A stretch of 64,000 nucleotides of DNA from Roseomonas sp. (GTDB lineage: Bacteria > Pseudomonadota > Alphaproteobacteria > Acetobacterales > Acetobacteraceae): contig JADCFA010000003.1 of NCBI GenBank assembly GCA_020249775.1, positions 146,309 to 210,308 of the forward strand. Direction: 5' to 3'. Positions within the stretch are counted from its first letter, which is position 1, and each line of letters begins with the position of its first letter. This document shows positions 16,409 to 24,998 of the stretch, piece after piece. Both the position numbers and the translations under genes were made by a program. The notes beneath the pieces were generated by a model. That model was not told where the DNA came from, did not search any database, and worked only from the letters and a program-made list of their open reading frames with translations.

Positions 16409-17449
16409 ATGCAACGACGTTCCCTGATTTTGCTTGGCAGCGCTGCGGTGATTGCCATGGCCGGTGCCTTGCTGATCAAGCCACCGCCGCCGCCAGCGCC
16501 GCCAGCAGGCACCGGCGGGCTCGCCTTTCCGGGCCTTGCGCAGCGCCTCAGCAATGCCGCACGGATTGAGGTCCGCCGGCATGATGGCGCTTTGGAAATC
16601 ATCCGCCGCGGCGATGTCTGGGTGCTGCCGAGCAAGGGTGATTACCCGATCCGGCAAGAAAAACTGCGCGAATTGCTGACCGGGCTCACGGAATTGCGAC
16701 TGATGGAACCGCGCACCGGCAATCCGGAGATGTTTGATCGGCTCGGCCTGGAAGACCCGCTGCGCGCGGGTGCCACTTCCACGCTGCTGCGCGTTCTGGA
16801 TGCGCAAGGCACGGCGCTGGTGGAGCTGGTGATTGGTCGGCGGCGGGTTCGTACCCAGGGCAATGTGCCGGAAAGTGCCTATGTGCGGCGGCCCAATGAA
16901 AACCAGGCATGGCTCGCAGAAGGGCGCATTCCGGTGGATGCCGACCCGCAGCTTTGGCTTGACCGAGACATCGCCAATCTGCCGCGCGAACGTGTGACGC
17001 GCGTGGTTGTTGCGCGTGCGGGCGAAGAGGCACTTGTGCTGACGCATACTGGCCAGCCCGATGGCAAGCTTACGATCACCACCCCTACCGAGGCACCGCC
17101 CGCTGATGATGTCAGCCTGGATGAAGTTTCGCGCAGCTTCGAGTTCCTCACCTTCCTGGATGTACGGCGCGAAGCCGATGCACCCGGCGAGGCTTTGGGT
17201 GAAACGCGCTTTGAACTGACCGATCGGCTGGCCATCATTGCCCGCCCGCGCAAGCAGGCCGAGGAAATCTGGGTGAACCTGGCGGCTGAGGGCGATGACG
17301 AAGCCGCGCGGCTGAATGCGCGCTGGCGTGGCTGGGTCTATCAAATCGGGCAATGGAAAGAAAAAGCCATGATCCCCCGACTTGAGGATTTGCGCCGCCA
17401 GGAAGAAGCGCCCGCCCCCGCGACTGAACCGCCGATTGCACCAAGGTGA
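16409..17449 (+). CDS. DUF4340-like membrane-anchored protein
   Basis: A 346-residue protein with one N-terminal segment (SLILLGSAAVIAMAGALLI), a proline-rich linker (PPPPPAPPAG) and repeated beta-rich modules: IEVRRHDGALEIIRRGDVWVL, then FDRLGLEDP and TLLRVLDAQGTALVELVIG. This pattern is that of DUF4340 proteins found beside GldG-type transporters. The ATG at 16409 follows a ggaag ribosome site; an earlier in-frame ATG lies inside the GldG gene. Its stop overlaps the GTG of the Nudix gene by four bases. No molecular function is known. Confidence 0.82.
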   Translation: MQRRSLILLGSAAVIAMAGALLIKPPPPPAPPAGTGGLAFPGLAQRLSNAARIEVRRHDGALEIIRRGDVWVLPSKGDYPIRQEKLRELLTGLTELRLMEPRTGNPEMFDRLGLEDPLRAGATSTLLRVLDAQGTALVELVIGRRRVRTQGNVPESAYVRRPNENQAWLAEGRIPVDADPQLWLDRDIANLPRERVTRVVVARAGEEALVLTHTGQPDGKLTITTPTEAPPADDVSLDEVSRSFEFLTFLDVRREADAPGEALGETRFELTDRLAIIARPRKQAEEIWVNLAAEGDDEAARLNARWRGWVYQIGQWKEKAMIPRLEDLRRQEEAPAPATEPPIAPR

Positions 17450-17889
17450 GCAACGCGCCGCGCGAATATCCTGACCGCCCCTGGGTCGGCATTGGCTGCA
17501 TCGTGTTTCGTGAAGAAGCGGTGCTGCTGGTCCGGCGTGGCAAGCCGCCGCGCATCGGCCAATGGTCGCTTCCCGGTGGCGCGCAGCATGTCGGCGAAAA
17601 GGCGGAAGAAGCGGCGCGGCGCGAATTGCGCGAAGAAACCAGTATTGAAGTGGGCCAGATGGCGCTGGCCTATGTGTTCGACGCCATCAATCAGGATGAT
17701 GATGGCCGCGCGCGCTACCACTACACCATCATTGATTTCGCAGCACTTTGGCTGGAAGGCGAAGCCCGCGCCGGCGATGATGTGAGCGAGGTCGCCTGGG
17801 CGCTGCCGCATGAGCTGCATGCCTATGACCTGACCGAAGCGGCGCATGAGGCGATTGCTGCGGCGCGGATTGCGCTGGGGCTAGGTTAA
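17446..17889 (+). CDS. Nudix hydrolase
   Basis: A 147-residue hydrolase of nucleoside diphosphates linked to another moiety. The Nudix box starts at Gly45 (GAQHVGEKAEEAARRELREE) and keeps the metal-binding REx2EE core (R59, E60, E63, E64). The family glycine near the end of the box is replaced by Ser66. The sequence resembles the ADP-ribose/NADH-pyrophosphatase-like small Nudix proteins. The start is GTG, in a GTGA overlap with the DUF4340-like gene, so it is coupled to the exporter operon. Substrate not predictable. Confidence 0.9.
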   Translation: MSNAPREYPDRPWVGIGCIVFREEAVLLVRRGKPPRIGQWSLPGGAQHVGEKAEEAARRELREETSIEVGQMALAYVFDAINQDDDGRARYHYTIIDFAALWLEGEARAGDDVSEVAWALPHELHAYDLTEAAHEAIAAARIALGLG

Positions 17890-17893
17890 ACCT

Positions 17894-19330
17894 TCAACGC
17901 CGCCGCCAGCTTTCCTGCTTGCGATAAAGCGTGGATGGGCTGATGCCCAGAAACGCCGCCGCCTTGGCGATATTGCCGCCGCAGAGCCGCACGGCTTCTT
18001 CAATCGCTTCGCGTTCCGTGTCAGCCAGGGGGCGGATACGCTTGGTGGATTCCACCGCGCGGGGTTCCACCGGCGCGGGCGGGGGCGCAGGCTTCACGAC
18101 TTCCGGTTCCAGCGGCGGTGGCGGTGCGGGCATGGGCTTGGCGCCGCCTTCGCGCACCGTAGCGGGCAGCATGGCGGCACTCACCACTTCCCCATCATGC
18201 AGCACCACGGCGGTGCGGATGGCGTTTTCCAATTCGCGCACATTGCCAGGCCAGGTGTGGCGCATCAGCACTGCGCGCGCCTCAGCATCAAAACGCTGAA
18301 AGCGCTTGCCTTCCTCGGCTGCGCTTTTCACCAGAAATGCCTCCGCCAAAGCCAGCACATCATCACCCCGTTCACGCAGCGGCGGCAATGGCACCGGGAT
18401 CACATGCAGGCGGTAATACAAATCCTCACGGAAGCGCCCCGCGCGCACTTCTTCCAGCGGGTCACGATTGGTGGCGCAGACAAAGCGCACATCGGTTTGC
18501 AGCGTCTTGCCGCTGCCAACCGGCTGGAAGGTGCCGGTTTGGATGAAGCGCAGCAGCTTGCCCTGCAGCGCGAGATCCATTTCGCAAATCTCATCCAGGA
18601 ACAGCGTGCCGCCATCTGCTGCCCGCGCTGCGCCGATGCGGTCCGCCACCGCGCCAGTAAAGGCGCCGCGCACATGGCCGAAGATTTCGCTTTCAATCAA
18701 ATCCTTCGGGATGGCCGCGCAATTTATGGCGATAAACGGCCCGGCCTTGCGCGGTGAGATGCCATGCACCGCCTCGGCCGCCAATTCCTTGCCGGTGCCG
18801 CTTTCGCCCGTGACAAATACGGTCGCGCGTGACGCGGCGGCATTTTCCAGAATGCGATAGACCGCCTGCATGGCAGGTGCGGCGCCAATGAAGCTCGCAA
18901 AGCCTTGGCGCGGCGCGCCCGCCGCCAGCACTGCCACCTGCCGGCGCAAGGCCGCGCGTTCCATCACATTCGCGACCGTGACTGTCAGGCGTTCCGGCGC
19001 AAAGGGCTTGACCAGAAAATCCGAAGCCCCGGCCTGCATCGCCTCCACTGCCAGCGAAACCGAACCATGCGCGGTCATCACCACCACAGGCAGGTCAGGA
19101 TCGCGCCCGCGCAATGCGCGCAGCACCGACATCCCATCACCATCGGGCAGGCGCAAATCCAACAACACACCATCCGGCATCGCCTGATCAGCGAATTTCA
19201 GCGCATCTGCGATGCAATGCGCGTGGCGAATTTGGTAAGGCCCTGCGCGTAGATATTCCTGATACACGGTCGCGAGCGAAGGTGAATCCTCGACCAGCAA
19301 AATCTGATAATGCAACGGGGCGTCAGCCAC
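17894..19330 (-). CDS. Sigma-54-dependent response regulator (NtrC/LuxO class)
   Basis: About 478 residues: receiver domain (phosphoacceptor Asp58, Lys108), AAA+ domain with Walker A GESGTGKE (175-182), the sigma-54 loop GAFTGA at 222-227 and Walker B GGTLFLDEI, a proline-rich linker (PAPPPPLEPEVVKPAPPPAP), and a C-terminal Fis-type helix-turn-helix (GGNIAKAAAFLGISPSTLYR). It should activate sigma-54 promoters when phosphorylated. The start is taken as GTG at 19330, overlapping the previous stop by 8 bases; an ATG at 19348 in the same frame is possible. No histidine kinase gene is adjacent. Confidence 0.9.
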   Translation of the reverse strand: MADAPLHYQILLVEDSPSLATVYQEYLRAGPYQIRHAHCIADALKFADQAMPDGVLLDLRLPDGDGMSVLRALRGRDPDLPVVVMTAHGSVSLAVEAMQAGASDFLVKPFAPERLTVTVANVMERAALRRQVAVLAAGAPRQGFASFIGAAPAMQAVYRILENAAASRATVFVTGESGTGKELAAEAVHGISPRKAGPFIAINCAAIPKDLIESEIFGHVRGAFTGAVADRIGAARAADGGTLFLDEICEMDLALQGKLLRFIQTGTFQPVGSGKTLQTDVRFVCATNRDPLEEVRAGRFREDLYYRLHVIPVPLPPLRERGDDVLALAEAFLVKSAAEEGKRFQRFDAEARAVLMRHTWPGNVRELENAIRTAVVLHDGEVVSAAMLPATVREGGAKPMPAPPPPLEPEVVKPAPPPAPVEPRAVESTKRIRPLADTEREAIEEAVRLCGGNIAKAAAFLGISPSTLYRKQESWRRR

Positions 19331-19580
19331 GCGCGCGCATCCAGGCAAACAAGGTCAAGGCAGCGCCCAGCAGCAAAGGCACAATCCAGGCGGGCGCTTC
19401 CAATACCGGCAGCAGCCCATCATCCCACAACATGGGCAAAAGATAGCGCTGAACCCCGGCCTGCACCAAACTCAGCAATCCGGAATCGAGGCGAAACAGC
19501 AGCGCGCCCAGCGGATCACTGCCGAACATAAAGAAAAGCCCTGCGGCCAGCGCCAGCAGGGCAAGGCCAATCAGGCGCAT
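19323..19580 (-). CDS. Small two-segment membrane protein, unknown family
   Basis: An 85-residue hydrophobic protein: segment one LIGLALLALAAGLFFMFG, a short amphipathic middle (VQAGVQRYLLPMLWDDG), segment two WIVPLLLGAALTLFAWM, then a positive tail. The ATG at 19580 follows a gaggg ribosome site and lies 7 bp after the msrP stop. I do not recognise the family. It occupies the place where msrQ often follows msrP, but it is far too short for MsrQ and lacks its haem-binding helices. Its end overlaps the response-regulator start. Confidence 0.7.
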   Translation of the reverse strand: MRLIGLALLALAAGLFFMFGSDPLGALLFRLDSGLLSLVQAGVQRYLLPMLWDDGLLPVLEAPAWIVPLLLGAALTLFAWMRARG

Positions 19581-19587
19581 CGCGCCC

Positions 19588-20520
19588 TCATGCCCAAAGC
19601 CTTTCGCCTTGCAAATTGGCGTAGAGATCAGCAACAAAATCGCCATAGCCATTGAACAATAGCGTGGGCACGGTCTCCCCCGTGCCCAGCATGCGTTCCT
19701 GCGCCTGGCTCCAGCGCGGATGATGCACGGCGGGGTTCACATTGGCCCAGAAGCCATATTCCTGCGGCTGCAGCTTTTCCCAGAAGGTGCTGGGGCGTTG
19801 GTCAGTCAGGCGGATCGTCACCAGGCTCTTGCCCGCCTTGAAGCCATATTTCCAAGGCTGGTGAAAACGCAGCGGCCCGCCATTTTGCGGCGGCAGCAGC
19901 TTGCCATAGGCGCCAACCACCATGAAGGAAAGCTCATTGCCGGCTTCGGCGATGGTGCAGCCTTCCGTATAGGGCCAGGGATACCAGCTTTGCCTCAGGC
20001 CCGGCATGACGCTTGGCAGGGTCGCGGTCTGGAACACCACATAGCGGGCGGAAGAAAGTGGCTTCACCTCGGCCAATAGCGCGGAAAGCGGAAAGCCAGT
20101 CCAGGGCACCACCATGGCCCAGGCTTCCACGCAGCGCAGGCGATAGACGCGTTCTTCCAGCGGCATGCGGCGGAGCAGATCGTCAATGTCATATTCGCGC
20201 GGGCTTTCCACCATGCCTTCCACCTTCACTATCCAGGGGCGCTGGGGCATGCGCTGCGCGGCGGCACTGATGGTCTTGTGGCTGCCAAATTCGTAGAAGT
20301 TGTTATAGGTGGTGACTTCGCGTTCAGCGGTGATGGCGCGGCCCGGCGCGTAGCGCGTATTGCGCATGGCAGGGGGCAATCCAGCCTGCTGTGCCATGGC
20401 GGGACCAGCGGCAAGCATCCCAGCGCCAAGCACCAGCGCCTTGCGGCGGCCAAAGACGAGCGCTTCCGGGGTGACACTGCTTTCAGGCAGGTTCCAGGGG
20501 CGGCTTTTAAGAATATGCAT
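19588..20520 (-). CDS. msrP: Protein-methionine-sulfoxide reductase catalytic subunit MsrP (YedY)
   Basis: A 310-residue periplasmic molybdopterin enzyme that repairs oxidised methionines in envelope proteins. A twin-arginine signal (RRKALVLGAGMLAAGPAMA) lies near residues 25-44. The molybdenum-ligand cysteine is in YRLRCVEAWAMVVPWTGFPL, and RFHQPWKYGFKAGKSLVTI is family-typical. Start ATG 20520 was chosen so the Tat signal sits in its usual place. The usual membrane partner MsrQ is not encoded next to it. It follows the GT39 gene by 59 bp on the same strand. Confidence 0.93.
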   Translation of the reverse strand: MHILKSRPWNLPESSVTPEALVFGRRKALVLGAGMLAAGPAMAQQAGLPPAMRNTRYAPGRAITAEREVTTYNNFYEFGSHKTISAAAQRMPQRPWIVKVEGMVESPREYDIDDLLRRMPLEERVYRLRCVEAWAMVVPWTGFPLSALLAEVKPLSSARYVVFQTATLPSVMPGLRQSWYPWPYTEGCTIAEAGNELSFMVVGAYGKLLPPQNGGPLRFHQPWKYGFKAGKSLVTIRLTDQRPSTFWEKLQPQEYGFWANVNPAVHHPRWSQAQERMLGTGETVPTLLFNGYGDFVADLYANLQGERLWA

Positions 20521-20579
20521 GGCGGGAAGCCTTTCGTTATCCTCGATAAAGGCGCGCCGCGCGCGAAGGTCAAGCATGA

Positions 20580-22034
20580 TCAGCGTCTGGCTTGTGGCAA
20601 AACCGCACTCGGCGGCAGGCCGGGCGCCGTAGTCACGCGGAATAGCCGATAGGCTTCGGCCTGCTGGCCGCCGCGCGCGCGGATCAGCCGGCCAGCTTCG
20701 CCTTCAACCGGCGTGGCACCCGGCCAAAGCGGCGGCCCCTCCCCTCGCCTTTCGCTGCGGATCAGCAAACCTTGGGCATTTTCGGGCGGCTCGGGCAGGG
20801 TGAAGAAGCGCCAGCGCGGGTCCATCGCTACAACGCGCAACTCTGGCGGCAGGCGGAACGCCATGCCGGAAGCCAGACCATATTCCTCGGCCGCGATGAA
20901 GGCCGCACCTTCGCGCCGAGCAGCCCGCGCCAGATCGGCCGCCAGCCCATCCCAGCCGCCAAGCCGTGCCAGGGTTGGGTCCTGCCGCCGCGGCAGAGGT
21001 ATGGGCGCCGCAGTGGCTTGTAGATAGGCCGCCCCCGCCATGGCAAAGCCCAGCGCCAAGGCAGGGATGCGCCAGCGGCGCCAAGCGGCGGGCAGCAGCG
21101 CGGCGGCGGCAATGGCGGCGCTGGGGTAGAGGATCGCCGGCCAATTCCCCTGCACTCGGCTGCCCAAGGCCTGCCAGAGGAATATCGCCGCACCTGGCAG
21201 GATCAGGGCAAGCAACAGCCCAGCGCCGGTATCGCGGGCGCGCCAGACCTGCCGCGCGGCCATGAAGCCGCCTGCCACACAGAACAGAAACACCAAGGGC
21301 GTCACCAAAGCCACCTGCCCGCCGAGCAATTCGCCCAGCCAGCGGAGGCTCTGCCCCGCACCGCCCTCGGCCGTGCGCCCGCCCTGCTTGGCGAAGGATG
21401 CCCATTCATGCGCGGCGTTCCAGAAAATCACCGGGGCAAAAAGCGCCATCGCCAACGCGCCCCCCGCCCAAAGCTGCCAGTGCCTCAGCCAGCGCCGCGC
21501 CTCCGGCATCAGGAATAACCACAACACCAAGCCTAAGCCGAGCAAGGCAGCGGTATATTTGGACAGCAGCGCAGCGCCCGCAAAAAACCCGGCGGCCAGC
21601 CACCAGCGCGCATCCCCGCCCCGATGCGCCCGCGCCACGGCCCACAGCGTCACCACCCAGAAGAACAGCAAAGGTGTGTCCGGTGTCATGGTTACGGCGC
21701 CGAGGGCAGCGAAAAGCGTCGCATTCATCAAGGCAGCCGCCCAGGGGCCGGCGCTGCGACCGGGGAAAAGATCTTCCGTGCTGCGCGCCAGCATCAAGGA
21801 GCCAATGAACAGCGTGACTGGCCCCAAAACCCTCACGCCAAGCGCGTTTTCGCCAACCAGCGCCGTGCCGAGCCAGATGAAAATCGCAACCATGGGCGGA
21901 TGGTCCAGATACCCCGGCTGCAAATGGCGCGACCACACCCAGTAATAAGCCTCATCTGGTGAAAGCGGCAGGATCGCCGCCAGCACCAGCCGCACACCCG
22001 TCAGCGCCAGCAGCGCAACCAGCCAAGGCTTCAC
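20580..22034 (-). CDS. ArnT/GT39-family membrane glycosyltransferase
   Basis: A 484-residue multi-pass protein that uses a polyprenyl-phosphate sugar donor. The catalytic first loop after segment one is LSPDEAYYWVWSRHL, followed by PGYLDHPPMVAIFIWLG, as in PMT/ArnT-like enzymes. Many hydrophobic segments follow, then a short soluble C-terminus. The start is GTG at 22034 in a GTGA overlap with the upstream GT2-GtrA gene, which should make its lipid-linked sugar donor. The sugar and acceptor are not known; lipid A, another envelope glycan or a protein are all possible. Confidence 0.88.
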   Translation of the reverse strand: MKPWLVALLALTGVRLVLAAILPLSPDEAYYWVWSRHLQPGYLDHPPMVAIFIWLGTALVGENALGVRVLGPVTLFIGSLMLARSTEDLFPGRSAGPWAAALMNATLFAALGAVTMTPDTPLLFFWVVTLWAVARAHRGGDARWWLAAGFFAGAALLSKYTAALLGLGLVLWLFLMPEARRWLRHWQLWAGGALAMALFAPVIFWNAAHEWASFAKQGGRTAEGGAGQSLRWLGELLGGQVALVTPLVFLFCVAGGFMAARQVWRARDTGAGLLLALILPGAAIFLWQALGSRVQGNWPAILYPSAAIAAAALLPAAWRRWRIPALALGFAMAGAAYLQATAAPIPLPRRQDPTLARLGGWDGLAADLARAARREGAAFIAAEEYGLASGMAFRLPPELRVVAMDPRWRFFTLPEPPENAQGLLIRSERRGEGPPLWPGATPVEGEAGRLIRARGGQQAEAYRLFRVTTAPGLPPSAVLPQARR

Positions 22035-23134
22035 TTGGCGCGCCAAACCAGCGTTGCGGAAACCGCGTAATTCCACACGACCGTCAGCGCTGCCCCCGCA
22101 GCGCCTGCGAAACCCCAGGCCAGCACGCCATCGCGCAGCAACAGATTGGCAATGCCGATATTGGCCGCAGCGCCCAATCCGCAGACCAGATAGAACAGCA
22201 CCAATCCACGGAGCAGCGCAGGGCCACGCAGGCGCCGATCCCGATAGGTGATGCGATTATTCAGCAGAAAATTCGCGGTCATGGCGACAAGTGTTGCCGC
22301 CCATTGCGCGGGATTGAAGCCCATCCCGATCAGCCCGTGCAAAGCCCCAAGCACCGCCAGATGCACGAGCACACCAATGGCACCCACGGCGGCAAAGGAC
22401 AGGAAGCGGAGCGGCACAACGCCACCCAAAGCCTTATCCGCAAGCAGGCCAGCGAATTCCAGCAGCACCGTCGCATCCAGCTTGCTTTCACCCGCAACCC
22501 GCGCACGGAAGGAATAGGGGATTTCCAGGCTGCGCAAGGGCCGCTTTGCCGAGAGCAGAATATCCAGCAATATCTTGAAACCCGTGCCCGTCAGGCGCGG
22601 CGCAATTTCCTCAAAGATGTCGCGCGGCAAGGCGAAAAACCCACTCATCGGATCGCTCACGCGCATCGGCAATGCGGCATTGGCAAGTGCGGCGCCGGTA
22701 TCGGAAATCATTTGCCGCACAGCGGTAAGCCCGCCCTGCTTATCGCCACCTTCGATATTGCGGCTGCCGATCACAATATCCGCATGGCCCGCTTCCAAGG
22801 CTTCCAGCATGCGCGGCAGCAGGGTTTCATCATGCTGCAAATCACCATCAATCACCGCAAGATATGGCGCGGATGTTGCGAGCATCCCTTCAATGCAGGC
22901 GGAGGCAAGCCCGCGCCGCCCGATGCGCCTGATGCACCGGATGCGCGCATCCCCGGCTGCCATGGCGCGGACAGCGGCCGCGGTGCCATCCGGGCTGTCA
23001 TCATCAACGAAAATCGCTTCCCAGGCGATGCCGGCCAGGGCCGCATCCAGCCGCGCCACCATGGGCGCAACATTCGCCGCTTCATTGAAGCAGGGAATCA
23101 CCACGCAAAAGCGCGGCAGTGCTGCGGCAGTCAC
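22031..23134 (-). CDS. Polyprenyl-phosphate glycosyltransferase (GT2) fused to GtrA-like membrane domain
   Basis: A 367-residue fusion. Residues 1-235 form a DPM1-like GT2 domain (VIPCFNEAANVAPMV, FVDDDSPDGTAAAVRAMA, VIDGDLQHDETLLPRML, VSDPMSGFFALPRDI). Residues from about 240 form a four-segment GtrA domain (FLSFAAVGAIGVLVHLAVLG and following). It should charge polyprenyl phosphate with a sugar and help present it to the GT39 partner coded downstream. The first codon is GTG, overlapping the EAL gene stop as GTGA. Confidence 0.92.
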   Translation of the reverse strand: MTAAALPRFCVVIPCFNEAANVAPMVARLDAALAGIAWEAIFVDDDSPDGTAAAVRAMAAGDARIRCIRRIGRRGLASACIEGMLATSAPYLAVIDGDLQHDETLLPRMLEALEAGHADIVIGSRNIEGGDKQGGLTAVRQMISDTGAALANAALPMRVSDPMSGFFALPRDIFEEIAPRLTGTGFKILLDILLSAKRPLRSLEIPYSFRARVAGESKLDATVLLEFAGLLADKALGGVVPLRFLSFAAVGAIGVLVHLAVLGALHGLIGMGFNPAQWAATLVAMTANFLLNNRITYRDRRLRGPALLRGLVLFYLVCGLGAAANIGIANLLLRDGVLAWGFAGAAGAALTVVWNYAVSATLVWRAK

Positions 23135-24747
23135 TTTTCGTCTTGCCAGGCAAGCCCTGCTTTACGGGCGGCCAATTGCATCTTCGGTTTGCCAAAAAGA
23201 TAGCCCTGACCATAGCGAACGCCGAGTTCCAGCATGAGCGCCGCTTCTTCTTCGGTTTCAATGCGTTCCGCCACCACCTGAGCGCCGACGGTGCGGGCAA
23301 GGTCAACCATGGCGGCGATAAAGCCCCGATCACGTTCACTCTGCAAGGCATTGGCAACGTAAATTCCGTCCAACTTCACGTAATCCACCTTGAAGGCGCG
23401 CAAATATCGAAACGCCGCCGCACCGGCGCCGAAATCATCCAGGCAGACCGGAATTTTATGCTCCCGCAGCAATTCGATCATGCGGACGGCTTCATCCTCC
23501 TGCTCAATTTCAGCGGTCTCGGTGATCTCCACCACTAGCCGCTCCGCCATTCCAGGCGTATTTTCCAGCAGCTCCTTCATATCTTCGCGGAATTTCGGGC
23601 TTTGCAGCGAAAGCCCGGACAGATTGCAGGCAACACGGGTGCCGCCGGCACCACCGGCAGCCTCGAAAACGGCGCTGACCACGGCCCAATCAAGCTCTTC
23701 GGTCAGGCCTACCGCCTCTGCCAGGGCCACGAACTCGCCGGGATGGGACAACGCCACATCATCCGCCTGAAGAGGACGGATCAAGGCCTCATAATGATGC
23801 GGGCTACGATCAGCGAGCGATACAATGGGCTGGAAAGCCATGCGGAAGCGTCGTTCCGCGATACTGCGCCGGAGCATATTTGCCCGCTGCGATGCGCTAT
23901 CCAAAAACCCGGCGAGCCCACCAGCAAACCCTGCCTTGGCCAGCGCATCATTCCCGCCACGGGCAAAGGCCGCAAGGGCGAAGCGCAGCGCCCGCGTTGC
24001 CTGCACGGGATTGAGGCCCTCAGCCTCCAGCCCTACAGCCATAGTGCCGACGGAAACATCAATCACGCCGCGCCTTTCGAGCAATTCGCTCACCGTCGCG
24101 GTCAGGGCCGGCAGGTCAAGCGGCACTTGGCCAGGCAGTAGGCCATAGCGCCCTTCACCAAGTTCGGTAGCAACTGCGCCCTCCCCGGCTTGCCGGTTCA
24201 GTCTTTCCTGAATCTCTCGATTAACCTCCTCGCCTGGAGCGAAGCTGCCCGTAGAGCTGGTTAACTCAAGAAAGCCGACCGGGCCGCCGGGTTCACCGGA
24301 ACGCAGAATCTCCTCGGCCAGGGCCGCGAGGCCTGGCCCGCCAGGCAGGGGGCCAGCAGGTAATTCACGGGGTAAGGGGGCGAAGGTCAGCACAAACTTG
24401 GCATCCTCACCACCAAGCCGGAGACCGGCCACGCTAAAGGCAGTGGTTCCCTGATCCGCCAGCTTGAGAACTGCCGGTTTCAACCGCCCGTGTTCTGTCA
24501 AAAGCCCGAGTGCGATGGAAAAGGCTGGGCGGTCCGGAGGCGCCACGAGCGAGGTTACAGAATGACCGAGAAAATCCTTCGCATCCCGACCGAAACGCGC
24601 ACGAAACGCGCCTTCAGCAAAGGAAATCCTGCCGCGGAGATCAGCCTCCACCAATAATTCGGCAGCCGCAAAGGCAAAGACCACAAAGCGGTCCCGGCTT
24701 CGACGCGGCGAACCAAGGTGCTGCGAAAACACGGCGCTTTCCATCAT
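23131..24747 (-). CDS. EAL-domain cyclic-di-GMP phosphodiesterase with PAS-like N-terminus
   Basis: A protein of about 538 residues. Residues 20-120 look PAS-like, the middle region is poorly defined (possibly a decayed GGDEF), and the C-terminal EAL domain holds YEALIRP near residue 318, NLSG, EITE, LDDFGAG near 438, YVKLDG, AERIE and QGYLFGKP. The metal and catalytic residues therefore look intact, so it probably hydrolyses cyclic di-GMP. The start at MMESAV was preferred; an in-frame ATG 24 codons earlier is weaker. It heads a chain of overlapping genes leading to GT2-GtrA and GT39. Confidence 0.88.
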   Translation of the reverse strand: MMESAVFSQHLGSPRRSRDRFVVFAFAAAELLVEADLRGRISFAEGAFRARFGRDAKDFLGHSVTSLVAPPDRPAFSIALGLLTEHGRLKPAVLKLADQGTTAFSVAGLRLGGEDAKFVLTFAPLPRELPAGPLPGGPGLAALAEEILRSGEPGGPVGFLELTSSTGSFAPGEEVNREIQERLNRQAGEGAVATELGEGRYGLLPGQVPLDLPALTATVSELLERRGVIDVSVGTMAVGLEAEGLNPVQATRALRFALAAFARGGNDALAKAGFAGGLAGFLDSASQRANMLRRSIAERRFRMAFQPIVSLADRSPHHYEALIRPLQADDVALSHPGEFVALAEAVGLTEELDWAVVSAVFEAAGGAGGTRVACNLSGLSLQSPKFREDMKELLENTPGMAERLVVEITETAEIEQEDEAVRMIELLREHKIPVCLDDFGAGAAAFRYLRAFKVDYVKLDGIYVANALQSERDRGFIAAMVDLARTVGAQVVAERIETEEEAALMLELGVRYGQGYLFGKPKMQLAARKAGLAWQDEK

Positions 24748-24998
24748 TCCTTCAAACACAGATGCCCTAAAGACCAGCCTAGAGATTAATTTATCGTTAA
24801 ACGCTGAAGCCTGCATCATTCAGAGCGAAGTAATTCGTCTTAAGGCGCATGTTGATCCATTTTGTCCAATCGCGCCATGGGTTGACTGCACCGCAGCACA
24901 AGTACTCAAGGACAAGCGTAAAGCCGCTAATGCCATGACCTTGGCGGAATCGGCAAAATTGGCTCAGGCTATATCCCCTTGAACTCAGGAGCACCCCA
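24748..24998. promoter_or_regulatory. Divergent promoter region between the EAL gene and yghU
   Basis: About 250 bp, AT-richer than its surroundings, between two divergent genes; it must hold both promoters. A caggag ribosome site precedes yghU. I found no clear operator or structured RNA in it. Confidence 0.4.

Noticed and set aside
21959..23203. Plus-strand open frame opposite GT39 and GT2-GtrA
   Set aside because: Antisense shadow of two genes with intact motifs; composition is not protein-like.
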